64,000 nucleotides of DNA, taken from Spirochaetales bacterium. Its GTDB lineage: Bacteria; Spirochaetota; Spirochaetia; Treponematales; Treponemataceae. The first letter of the stretch is position 1. Every line of letters starts with the position of its first letter. Shown piece after piece: positions 51,092-58,702 of the stretch. The stretch covers positions 515,585 through 579,584 of the forward strand of contig QKEL01000011.1 in the NCBI GenBank assembly GCA_003252395.1, read 5' to 3'. The position numbers were made by a program, and so were the translations under genes. The notes under the pieces are model-generated. The model was not told the origin of the DNA and searched no databases. It saw only the letters and a program-made list of their open reading frames with translations.

Positions 51092-52473
51092 TATCGCCCC
51101 CTTCCCGTCGCCGGTTCCGCCGGGGCGCCTTCCGCCAACCGCTCGCGGTAGGCCTCAAGCGCGGCCGGGAAGGGGGAGAGGGTCCGCTCGATCACGCCCT
51201 GCAGGGCCGAGATCGCCATGCCGTAGTTGGTGACCGCGACCCCGGCGGCCCGCGCCCGCTCGATCCTCATAAGCATCTCGCGCCTCGTGAGCGAACAGGC
51301 CCCGCAGTGCACCACGAGGTCGTAGCCCGCGAGGTCTGCCGGGTAATCCTTCCCGCAGGCGTGGGTGATCTCCACGTCGGCGCCGGTATACTGCCTGATC
51401 CAGCGGGGAATCTTCACGCGCCCGATGTCGTCCTCTAGGGCGTGGTGGGTGCAGGCCTCGGCCACCAAGACCCGGTTTCCCGGACCGAGCCGCTCGAGCG
51501 CCGCGGCTCCCTCGGCCATGGCGACGATGTCGCCCTTAAAGCGCGAGAAAAGGATCGAGAAGGTCGTCGCGGGAATCCCTTCCGGGGTGTCCGCCGCCAT
51601 CTTGAGGGCGATTTGGGAATCGCACGCCACGAGCTCCGGGGGAGAGGCCAGCCGGTCGAGGAAGGCGCGGTATTCCCGTTCCTTCACCACGGCCACCGCG
51701 GCGTCGGAATCCAGGGCATCGCGGATCGCCTGCACCTGCGGCAGGATCAGGCGGCCCTTCGGCGCCTGCAGGTCTATCGGAACGATCAGCACGACGACCG
51801 GAAGCCCCGCGCCCGACGGCAGAAGGTCCCCGAGAATGGCCGGAGGGTTAAGGAAGTCCTCGGGGCAGGCGGCGAGGAGGAGCCGCTTGAGTTGGAGCAA
51901 TGTCGCTTCGCGACGCGCTTCGCGACGCGCTTCGCTTGCCGCCGCTTTCTCGGCTTCGCCGGCTTCACTGGGTTCGCTTGGTTCGCCGCCCTGTCCGGCA
52001 ATCGCGATGTCAGGCCCCGCGCACGTCGCGGTCATCACGTGGGGCGTAACGCGCGAGAGTCCCGCGAGCCATACGGGATCGGGAGTCGCGAGGTCGGTCT
52101 TGTTCACCGCGATTATGACCGGCGTTTTTTGCGCCGCGCAGGCGGCGGCCAGCTCTTCCTCGTACTCGGTCCACGCGTTCGGTTCCGTCACCAGGATCGC
52201 CACGTCGGCCGAGGCGAGGGCTTCCCGGGTCTTCCCCGTGCGGAGGCTTCCGAGGTCGGAGCCGTCGTCCACCCCGGCCGTGTCGAGGAAGGTCACCGGC
52301 CCGAGGGGGAGGAGTTCCATGCTCTTCCGCACCACGTCGGTCGTGGTTCCCGCCCGGTCGGAGACGATGGCGAAATCCTGCCCGGTTATCAGGTTGAGAA
52401 AGCTCGACTTGCCGGTATTCGTCCGGCCGAAAAGCCCTATGTGAAGGCGGAGCGCCTTTGGCGTTGCGTTCAT
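51091..52473 (-). CDS. hydF: [FeFe]-hydrogenase maturation GTPase HydF
   Basis: The 460-residue protein has an N-terminal GTPase domain with P-loop GLFGRTNTGKSS, DRAGTTTD and DTAG. The C-terminal iron-sulfur domain contains CTHH...HCGACSLTRREM, the CxHx(n)HCxxC cluster motif of HydF. It is the scaffold that delivers the diiron subcluster to the hydrogenase. About residues 155-190 hold a low-complexity Ala/Glu/Arg insert encoded by short DNA repeats (51900-51996). The start at 52473 is supported by GGGGAG and by the ATGA overlap with the aspA-like gene; the longer upstream frame is not needed. Confidence 0.95.
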   Translation of the reverse strand: MNATPKALRLHIGLFGRTNTGKSSFLNLITGQDFAIVSDRAGTTTDVVRKSMELLPLGPVTFLDTAGVDDGSDLGSLRTGKTREALASADVAILVTEPNAWTEYEEELAAACAAQKTPVIIAVNKTDLATPDPVWLAGLSRVTPHVMTATCAGPDIAIAGQGGEPSEPSEAGEAEKAAASEARREARREATLLQLKRLLLAACPEDFLNPPAILGDLLPSGAGLPVVVLIVPIDLQAPKGRLILPQVQAIRDALDSDAAVAVVKEREYRAFLDRLASPPELVACDSQIALKMAADTPEGIPATTFSILFSRFKGDIVAMAEGAAALERLGPGNRVLVAEACTHHALEDDIGRVKIPRWIRQYTGADVEITHACGKDYPADLAGYDLVVHCGACSLTRREMLMRIERARAAGVAVTNYGMAISALQGVIERTLSPFPAALEAYRERLAEGAPAEPATGRGR

Positions 52474-54074
52474 ATGTTCTCCCCGTTTAATGCCGCTGGT
52501 TTTTCCCCGTGACCAAGAGCCGTCAAGGCAGCTGGCGAGAGCACCCGGTCCACCAGTTCCACGCCAAGCCTGCGCGATAGCCAGTCCCGGAAGGAATCTG
52601 CGGCGTTTTCCCGTCCGGCATCGCCCGCTTCCCATTCCTTCACGAGCGCCTCGACCCCGGCGTACCCGAGGATCGGCAGGAAGGCCGTCGCGACGATCGG
52701 ATTCCCGTTCACCGCCTCCGCGCAGGCTGCCTCATTCGCCCGAATCCCGGCGACGTGGCGGGCGAGGGCGACCGAGGCGTTGGTAACGAGGTCTATCGCG
52801 CTTAAAAGCGAATCGGCGATCAGGGGCAGAAATTCGTTTATCTGCAGCGTTCCCTCGCCGACGGCCTCGCAGGCAAGGGCGCACTCGCTCCGCGCCTTCA
52901 TTCCCGCCTGCATTACCGCCTCGAGGACCACGGGATTCACCTTTCCCGGCATGACGGAAGAACCCGCCTGCGCCGCAGGCAGCCCGATGTCGCCGAAGGC
53001 CGCGAGTTGCCTCAGGTCGCGAGCCGCCTTCGTCAGGTTCGCCGCCCGCGCCGAGATAATACCCGCGGCTTCCGCCAGGGCGTCGGCGTTGGCCGTCGCG
53101 TCCACGAGGTTTTCCGCGCGCGCGAGGGGAAAGCCCGTCAGGCCGCGCAAGATCTCCGTCGCCCGGAAGATATACTTCCTCGGCGCCGTAAGCCCCGTCC
53201 CGACCGCGGTGCCCCCGAGGTTAACCACCCGGAGCCGCTCCTCGCACTTGAAGGTCCGCCACCGGTCGCGCCCCGCCGCCTCCGCGAAGCCAGAAAAAAT
53301 CGCGCCCAGGGTCATCGGCACCGCTGCCTGCATCTCCGTGCGCCCCGTGGTCACCACGTGGGCAAACTCCCTCTCCTTCGCCTGAAACGCCCCCTGCAGC
53401 GCGGCCGCCGCCTCCGCGGATTCCCGCGCTTTCGCGATCAGGGCGACCCGAAGCGCCGTCGGATACGTATCGTTGGTGGATTGATGGAGATTGAGGTGAG
53501 CAAGCGGGTCCACGCGGGGCAGCGGCGACGGCGGCCCGTCGACAAGGCGATTCCCGCAGTTCTCCTCGGCCGCCCGCAGTATTTCCGTCGCCCGGGCGGC
53601 CAGCACCTCGTTCACGTTCATGTTGGTCGAAGTCCCGGCCCCGCCCTGGAGCGCGTCCAGGTAAAAATCTCGGGGCGAAATTGGCGCAGGAACCGTTCCC
53701 GCCCCGCCCGAACCCTTATCGCGTTCCCTCTCGCGCTCCAGCGCGCGAACCGCCTCGTCGGCGGCCAGGCAAATCGCGTCCGCGACGTCCCGGTCGAGCC
53801 AGCCGGTCTCGGCGTTCGCGAGGGCGCAGGCTTTTTTTACCAGCGCGTAGGCGCGAACGAGCGCGGGGTGCGTGGACCTTCCGGAAAGCTGAAAGTTGTC
53901 CAAGGCGCGGAAGGTGTGTATGCCCCGCAAATCCTCGGCCGGAATGCGCATCGTGCCGAGGAGGTCCCGCTCCTCGCGAAAGCCCTCAGCTTTCCTCTCG
54001 CCCTCCGGGGCCGGTTCGTGGCCATCGCGAACCTTCGTCCCCGCGCGATCGGCCTTCAGTCTTGAATCTTCCAT
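52470..54074 (-). CDS. aspA: Aspartate ammonia-lyase/fumarase-superfamily enzyme in the hyd operon
   Basis: The 534-residue protein has the superfamily signature GSSVMPGKVNP, with TSTNMNVNEVLA, HLNLHQSTNDTYPTALR and GRTEMQAAVPMTLG. These are class-II lyase regions typical of aspartase rather than of argininosuccinate lyase. Aspartase releases ammonia from aspartate. Its position between hydG and hydF, overlapping hydF by ATGA, suggests it supplies ammonium for the azadithiolate bridge of the H-cluster. That link is an inference from gene order. It has an N-terminal extension of about 40 charged residues. Confidence 0.87.
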   Translation of the reverse strand: MEDSRLKADRAGTKVRDGHEPAPEGERKAEGFREERDLLGTMRIPAEDLRGIHTFRALDNFQLSGRSTHPALVRAYALVKKACALANAETGWLDRDVADAICLAADEAVRALERERERDKGSGGAGTVPAPISPRDFYLDALQGGAGTSTNMNVNEVLAARATEILRAAEENCGNRLVDGPPSPLPRVDPLAHLNLHQSTNDTYPTALRVALIAKARESAEAAAALQGAFQAKEREFAHVVTTGRTEMQAAVPMTLGAIFSGFAEAAGRDRWRTFKCEERLRVVNLGGTAVGTGLTAPRKYIFRATEILRGLTGFPLARAENLVDATANADALAEAAGIISARAANLTKAARDLRQLAAFGDIGLPAAQAGSSVMPGKVNPVVLEAVMQAGMKARSECALACEAVGEGTLQINEFLPLIADSLLSAIDLVTNASVALARHVAGIRANEAACAEAVNGNPIVATAFLPILGYAGVEALVKEWEAGDAGRENAADSFRDWLSRRLGVELVDRVLSPAALTALGHGEKPAALNGENI

Positions 54075-54082
54075 AAAAAACC

Positions 54083-54100
54083 TTGGGGTCTGACCCTTAA
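54083..54100. repeat. REP-like palindrome GGGGTCTGACCC after hydG
   Basis: TTGGGGTCTGACCCTTAA (54083-54100) lies in the hydG-aspA gap and overlaps the hydG stop codon. A near-identical copy occurs at 56232. As I recall, this palindrome type is widespread in bacteria and linked to REP-associated transposases. Confidence 0.6.
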
Positions 54101-55812
54101 AAAAACAGGTCCCGCTCGCCGGCCTTGATCTTGCCGAGGGCCTTCACGAGGTGGTCCCAAATGGCCTGGTTGTAGTCGGTGCCCACCTTCGCGCGGATCT
54201 CTTCCATTTCCTGGGCGATGATCGCCTCGCCCTTGGCCCGGGTTTCCCCGACGGCGAAGTCCTCGATCCATTCCTGGAAGGTGAGCACGGCGTTCAGCTT
54301 GCAGAAGCAGCGCTCCTGGCCGCTTTCGAGCATCCCCATTATTTTTTTGCCCGTTCTTCCGCAGCGGTAGCCCGCGGTGCAGAAGGAGACGATGTGGCCC
54401 ATGTCCACGAGCTCCCGGATTATCTCGTTGAGGCCCCGGGTGTCGCCGAGCTGGAACTGCTGCTTTTCGTCTTCCTGGCTCGCGGTGCCCGCCTCGTCGG
54501 CGTACCCCTCGGCGTAGGCGCCGATCCCGATCCTCGTGGCGGCGTCGCGCTGGGTGCACATCTTGATCACCGAGCGGATCATCTCCGGCTTTTCGCGGTT
54601 GGTCACGATGAGCCCGGCCGAGGGGATGGCGAGGCGGATCACCGCGATGAGGTAGCGGAAGTCGTCGTCGCTTACCCGGTGCTCTACCCAGGAAAAGTCC
54701 GTGCCCGCCGCGCCCTCGAGCCGGGGCACCGAGACCGTGTGGGGCCCGAGTCCGTACCGCTTTTCCAGGTCGCGGGCGTGGGCCACGAGTCCCATCACCT
54801 CGAACTTCCAGTCGTACAGGCCGAAGAGGGCGCCCACCGCCACGTCGTCTATCCCGGCGTCCATGGCGCGGTGCAGGGCGTAGAGCCGCCAGCGGTAGTT
54901 GCCCTTCAGCGTTCCCTCTGGGTGTACCGACCGGTAGGTAGCCTTGTGGTAGGTTTCCTGGAATACCTGGAAGGTGCCGATCCCGGCCTCGTGCAATTTC
55001 CGTAAATCGTCGATCCGCATGGGCGCCGCGTTCACGTTCACCCGGCGAATTTCCCCGAGCCCGTCGCGCACCTTCTCCTTGATCGCGTACACCCGCTTCA
55101 TGCTCTCCGCGATGTAGTCCGCGTCGGTGTCCGGGTGTTCGCCGTACACCATCACGAGCCGCTTGTGCCCGAGCTTGCCCGCGAGCACCCGCGCCTCGGC
55201 CTCGATTTCGTCCACGGTCAGCACGCGGCGCTCCACGGTTTCGTTGTCGCAGGAAAAGCCGCAGTACTTGCACTTGTTCACGCACTTGCTGCCGCAATAG
55301 AGGGGCGCGAAGGTCACCACGCGGTTGTCGTACACCTTGGTCTTGATTTCCCGCGCGGCCTTGAAAATCTCTTCCTTGAGCGCGGGGTCGGTCACCTGCA
55401 GGAGGGCTGCCGTGTCCGCGCTACTCATAAGCTTGATGTCGTAGGCTTTCCTGATTATCTCGCGAATCTTCTCGGGGCTGGCGGCCGCGCCCTTTCCCGC
55501 TTCCAGGTTCGCCTCGATCGCGTCCTCGTCGATAAAGTCGCGCGCCTCTCCGTTTTCGTCAACGTTCAGGTAGCGGTCAATCTCGTCTTGCTTGATATAG
55601 GTTTTCGCCCACTCGCCCACGGAAACTGTGCGCGCGCGGGGAACAGAACTTCCCGCAGCGTTACCCGCCCCGCGGGGGGTAAAGCTGGCTGCACCCGATT
55701 CAGCCGCGAAGCCGGCACCCAGTGTGCTACCAGCCTCATTCGCGCGGGGTGTCCCGCTTCCGGTCCCCGAATCAGGCGCGACGCAGGCTGCGGCATTAGT
55801 CAAATCGTTCAT
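54097..55812 (-). CDS. hydG: [FeFe]-hydrogenase H-cluster radical SAM maturase HydG (tyrosine lyase)
   Basis: The 571-residue enzyme cleaves tyrosine to give the CO and CN- ligands of the H-cluster. The radical SAM motif is CVNKCKYCG (Cys177, 181, 184). In the C-terminal auxiliary-cluster region the sequence reads FCTAGYRCGRTG...RCFCKLN. Relative to the CX2CX22C motif known from Clostridium HydG, the first and last Cys (478, 504) are kept and 26 apart. The middle one is Gly481, with an extra Cys at 484 and another at 502. A low-complexity N-terminal extension of about 60 residues is present. GGGGAGG precedes the start at 55812. It follows the TM1266-like gene by 12 nt. Confidence 0.94.
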   Translation of the reverse strand: MNDLTNAAACVAPDSGTGSGTPRANEAGSTLGAGFAAESGAASFTPRGAGNAAGSSVPRARTVSVGEWAKTYIKQDEIDRYLNVDENGEARDFIDEDAIEANLEAGKGAAASPEKIREIIRKAYDIKLMSSADTAALLQVTDPALKEEIFKAAREIKTKVYDNRVVTFAPLYCGSKCVNKCKYCGFSCDNETVERRVLTVDEIEAEARVLAGKLGHKRLVMVYGEHPDTDADYIAESMKRVYAIKEKVRDGLGEIRRVNVNAAPMRIDDLRKLHEAGIGTFQVFQETYHKATYRSVHPEGTLKGNYRWRLYALHRAMDAGIDDVAVGALFGLYDWKFEVMGLVAHARDLEKRYGLGPHTVSVPRLEGAAGTDFSWVEHRVSDDDFRYLIAVIRLAIPSAGLIVTNREKPEMIRSVIKMCTQRDAATRIGIGAYAEGYADEAGTASQEDEKQQFQLGDTRGLNEIIRELVDMGHIVSFCTAGYRCGRTGKKIMGMLESGQERCFCKLNAVLTFQEWIEDFAVGETRAKGEAIIAQEMEEIRAKVGTDYNQAIWDHLVKALGKIKAGERDLFF

Positions 55813-55824
55813 CTTCGCCTCCCC

Positions 55825-56076
55825 TCAAACCTTCGCCAGGGTCGACTTCACGGTGACCCCCGGAATCTGCCCGAGCTTCCCGGTCAGCGCGCCGATCTCG
55901 TCGGAAGAGGCGTCCACGATCAGCGTGACGATATTGAGGTCCCGCTCGTGGTAGGGCAGGCCCATCCGGCCGATCACGATGTCGCCGAATTTGGTAAGGG
56001 CCTCGTTCACGAGGCTCGCGGAAGAGGATCTTTCCTTGATGATGATGGCGATCACGCCGACGGCTCTGTTTTCCAT
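55825..56076 (-). CDS. TM1266-like iron-only hydrogenase system regulator
   Basis: The 83-residue protein has the ACT-like/ferredoxin-like fold of the TM1266 family (AVGVIAIIIKERSSSASLVNEAL, GDIVIGRMGLPYHERDLNIVTLIVDASSDEIGALTGKLGQIPGV). These proteins are regularly encoded beside hydE, hydF and hydG and are thought to be regulatory. AAGGAGAAAGG precedes ATG 56076. It is the first gene of the hyd operon. Confidence 0.88.
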   Translation of the reverse strand: MENRAVGVIAIIIKERSSSASLVNEALTKFGDIVIGRMGLPYHERDLNIVTLIVDASSDEIGALTGKLGQIPGVTVKSTLAKV

Positions 56077-56231
56077 GTCCCTTTTCTCCTTATCGCTTCG
56101 ACCATGCATTGACCGAACGGGCGGAAAGGGGCGGGAACGCCGCGCGCGAAACGGGACTCCACGGCTCCGCGCGCGTTGGGGGCAAGGCGCGGGGCGGGCG
56201 AATCCATAAGGCGGGTAACGTATCCCGTCCC

Positions 56232-56264
56232 TTGGGGTCAGACCCTAAGCGTTAAATAACGCTT
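56232..56264. repeat. Double palindrome: GGGGTCAGACCC plus AAGCGTTA-AA-TAACGCTT
   Basis: TTGGGGTCAGACCCTAAG (56232-56249) runs into a second perfect 8-bp inverted repeat (56247-56264). The first half matches the copy at 54083. Both lie in the predicted leader of the hyd operon, where RNA would fold into two hairpins. Confidence 0.65.
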
Positions 56265-56293
56265 AATCCTTCTCCGCAGGTCGGTATACTACT

Positions 56294-56322
56294 GATATAA
56301 TAAATCGTTAAAAAAATATCAA
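56294..56322 (-). promoter_or_regulatory. Candidate promoter of the hyd operon
   Basis: On the minus strand TTGATA (56322-56317), a 17-nt spacer and TATATC (56299-56294) lie in a sharply AT-rich block (56280-56375). The predicted leader to the TM1266-like gene is about 210 nt and includes the double palindrome. The rest of the 425-nt gap (56077-56501) shows no gene. Confidence 0.5.
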
Positions 56323-56450
56323 TACAAACGTATAGTAATTTGATAAGAAATCGAAAAAAAAGAAAGAATCGGGATCGACGCAGAAAGGGCAACGGTCGGC
56401 GAGGGAAGGATCGCCGCAGCGGCGGCAAGGACGTTTTCTCCGGGGCGTGG

Positions 56451-56456
56451 TATACT
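56451..56456 (+). promoter_or_regulatory. -10 box of the YjbQ gene
   Basis: TATACT lies 45 bases upstream of ATG 56502, leaving a leader of about 40 nt that carries AAGGAG. No good -35 is seen. Confidence 0.4.
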
Positions 56457-56501
56457 GTCTGCCGGTACCCCCGCCATAAACCGCCCCTAGAAGGAGTCCC
56501 C

Positions 56502-56891
56502 ATGAGCCAGGAATTCTCCCTTTCCACCGAACGCCAGGGTTTCACGAACGTCACGAGCCGCGTCGGGCGCATCGTCGCCGAATCGGGCGTCGCCGACGGC
56601 ATATGCACCGTCTTTTGCCCGCACACCACCGCCGGCCTCACGATCAACGAAAACGCCGACCCCGACGTGGTGCATGACATGCTCCTCGGCCTCGACCGCG
56701 CCTTCCCCGATCGCCCGGAATTCCGCCACGCCGAGGGAAACTCCTCCGCCCACCTCAAGGCTTCCTGCGTCGGCTCCTCGGTCACGGTCATCGTCTCGAA
56801 CGGCCGCCTCGCCCTCGGCACCTGGCAGGCCATCTGGTTCTGCGAGTTCGACGGCCCCCGCGCCCGCCGCTGCTGGGTCACCGTCCACTAA
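56502..56891 (+). CDS. YjbQ/UPF0047-family protein
   Basis: The 129-residue protein has the family signature HTTAGLTINENADPDVVHDML and the C-terminal GRLALGTWQAIWFCEFDGPRARR. The family forms a compact trimer with conserved His, Glu and Asp, and some members have thiamin-phosphate-synthase activity in vitro; the true role is unclear. AAGGAG precedes ATG 56502. The upstream in-frame extension is Arg/Lys-rich noncoding sequence. It is a single gene, divergent from the hyd operon. Confidence 0.92.
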   Translation: MSQEFSLSTERQGFTNVTSRVGRIVAESGVADGICTVFCPHTTAGLTINENADPDVVHDMLLGLDRAFPDRPEFRHAEGNSSAHLKASCVGSSVTVIVSNGRLALGTWQAIWFCEFDGPRARRCWVTVH

Positions 56892-57269
56892 CCCCGCCTC
56901 CCATCGCCCGTCTCGTCCCGCTTCCCGCCCCGCCGCTCGACGCCTGGATGCGCTCAGGCCGCGCGCCCATCATGTCTCGCCCGCCGCTCGAAAGCGCTCA
57001 GTCCGCGCGCCCGCCTCACGTTCCCGCGCATACCGCCCACATTTGCCTCCGCCATGCCTCTTGCTCGGCCCCACGCTGCGTTCCGTGCCGCTTCCCGCGC
57101 TTCGTGCCGCTTCCCGCGCATGCCTTCCGACTGTTTCCGCCCTAACCCCTCACTCGGCCTTACGCCGGCATTCCTGCGCATTTTCGCGTGACGGTATCCC
57201 TCTGGGGCCCACCGCCGCCGTTCCGGAAAAAAAGCCTTGCGAAACCCCGCGCATCGCGCAATAATCGGG
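56892..57269. other. GC-rich intergenic region with imperfect direct repeats
   Basis: No gene is supported here. Two approximate repeat pairs are visible. CGCCGCTCGA...GCGCTCAG-CCGCGCGCCC occurs near 56931-56968 and 56982-57012. GTGCCGCTTCCCGCGC occurs at 57085-57100 and 57104-57119. Confidence 0.5.
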
Positions 57270-58064
57270 ATGACCATGAAAGAGAGACCGAAAAAGGAAC
57301 GCGCGCCCCGCGGGGCCGTTCCCGGCAAGAAATCCACCTCGCCCCAAAAAGCCGTCGCCGGCAAGGCAACGGCCGCGAGTAAGGAGCCCGCGGTCCCGAA
57401 AGCCCCCAAGACCGCATCCGCCGCCAAGAAATCCAAGGTTCCAAAAACCGTTTCCGCTTCCAAAAAAGCCGCGGTCCCGAAAGCCTCCGCCGCACCCAAA
57501 AAAGCCGCGTCCCGCGCGACCGGCTCCCGCACGGCGGCGAGCCGTCGGGAAACCGCGGCACACCGTGCCCTCGCCGCAGAGTTGGCGTCACTCATGCCCG
57601 AGCTCGACGAAGAAGGCCTTTCCTTTCTCGCCGAACAGGCCCGGGTTCATCTGTATAATATGGAAATCACGCGGCAGGAAGCCGAGGCGCGGGCCCTCTC
57701 TCTCGGCGCTGAAACCGCGAAAGGCGGAAGGCGTCGTTCGGCCGCCGGTTCCGCGCCGGCGTCTTCCGGCGTGTCCGTTTCCGGCCCGGCGAATTTCAGG
57801 GTAGAGCGGTCGGCGAGCGGTTCTTCGTACCACCTGATCACGGGCGGTAACTGGAAAATGTTTACGGAAGGCGAGATGACGCGGATGGTGAAGATCGCCT
57901 CGGTCCCCGACGACGTGGCCGAAGTCGCCGCCCGGCTCCATGCCTGGCTTTCCGCCGAGCGCTCCGACGCCTTCGCGGACCTCGAGCTCGGCGATTCCCA
58001 CGATCCCCGGCTCCGCGAGCTGGTTCTCTTTCTTCGGTCTAAATTCGCGATTAAGGTAAAATAG
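57270..58064 (+). CDS. Lys/Ala-rich basic protein with a distinct C-terminal domain
   Basis: In this 264-residue protein, residues 1-105 are mostly Lys, Ala, Pro and Ser (SAAKKSKVPK, SASKKAAVPK), like histone-H1 or AlgP-type DNA-binding tails. The remainder holds a helical segment (AELASLMPELDEEGLSFLAEQARVHLY) and a C-terminal region (SYHLITGGNWKMFTEGEMTRMV, LRELVLFLRSKFAIKVK). Nucleoid or nucleic-acid binding is a reasonable guess for the tail; the C-terminal domain is unrecognised. ATG 57270 or 57276 could be the start. Confidence 0.7.
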   Translation: MTMKERPKKERAPRGAVPGKKSTSPQKAVAGKATAASKEPAVPKAPKTASAAKKSKVPKTVSASKKAAVPKASAAPKKAASRATGSRTAASRRETAAHRALAAELASLMPELDEEGLSFLAEQARVHLYNMEITRQEAEARALSLGAETAKGGRRRSAAGSAPASSGVSVSGPANFRVERSASGSSYHLITGGNWKMFTEGEMTRMVKIASVPDDVAEVAARLHAWLSAERSDAFADLELGDSHDPRLRELVLFLRSKFAIKVK

Positions 58065-58120
58065 CGTCGGCCGGAGGCGGGCGCGGATACGTGCTCCGGC
58101 GCGCCGCGCGATGATCCGCC

Positions 58121-58702
58121 CTATCGTAGGTCCAGGGCGTCGAGGGTGCCGCGCTCAAAGTCCACGAGTTCGATCCGTTCCCCGGTCAGCGTCGCGTAGC
58201 CCATACCGGTTCCGTTCTTCGGAAAGACCGGCGATCCGGGATTCGCCAGGATTACGCCGTTCGCCGAGCCGAGCCCGGCTATGTGGGTGTGGCCGCTCAC
58301 GAGTATGTCTCCCGCGCGAAGCGGCGGCGAGGCGATACCTTCCCCGCGTCCCGGGCCGCTCATCCCCGCGACGCCGCCCCACAGGTGCCCGTGGGTAACG
58401 ACGATCCGCCTGCCCTCGAGAAACACCGTCGCGTAGTCCGCCAGGCAGGGAAATTCGAGGAGCATTTGGTCAACTTCCCCGTCGCAGTTCCCCCGTACCG
58501 CGACGATCCGGTCGGCGAAGCGGTTGAGCGCCTTCGCGAGTCCCAGGGGATCGTGTCCCGTCGGTATCCCGTTTCGCGGCCCGTGGTTGAGGTAGTCGCC
58601 GCAAAGGATCAGCCAGTCAAAACCGTCCCGTTCGAATATTCCCGCCGCGCGCTCGAAGGCCGGAAGGCTTCCGTGCAGGTCGGAAAGGACCATGAATTTC
58701 AT
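58121..58702 (-). CDS. YfcE-type metallophosphodiesterase
   Basis: The 193-residue calcineurin-like phosphoesterase has the metal-binding motifs in order: MVLSDLHGS, LILCGDYLNHG, VRGNCD, VVTHGH and SGHTHI. YfcE hydrolyses phosphodiesters in vitro; the natural substrate is unknown. The start at 58702 overlaps the stop of the nitroreductase gene (ATGA). It is the last gene of the mutarotase-nitroreductase-phosphodiesterase operon. Confidence 0.92.
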   Translation of the reverse strand: MKFMVLSDLHGSLPAFERAAGIFERDGFDWLILCGDYLNHGPRNGIPTGHDPLGLAKALNRFADRIVAVRGNCDGEVDQMLLEFPCLADYATVFLEGRRIVVTHGHLWGGVAGMSGPGRGEGIASPPLRAGDILVSGHTHIAGLGSANGVILANPGSPVFPKNGTGMGYATLTGERIELVDFERGTLDALDLR

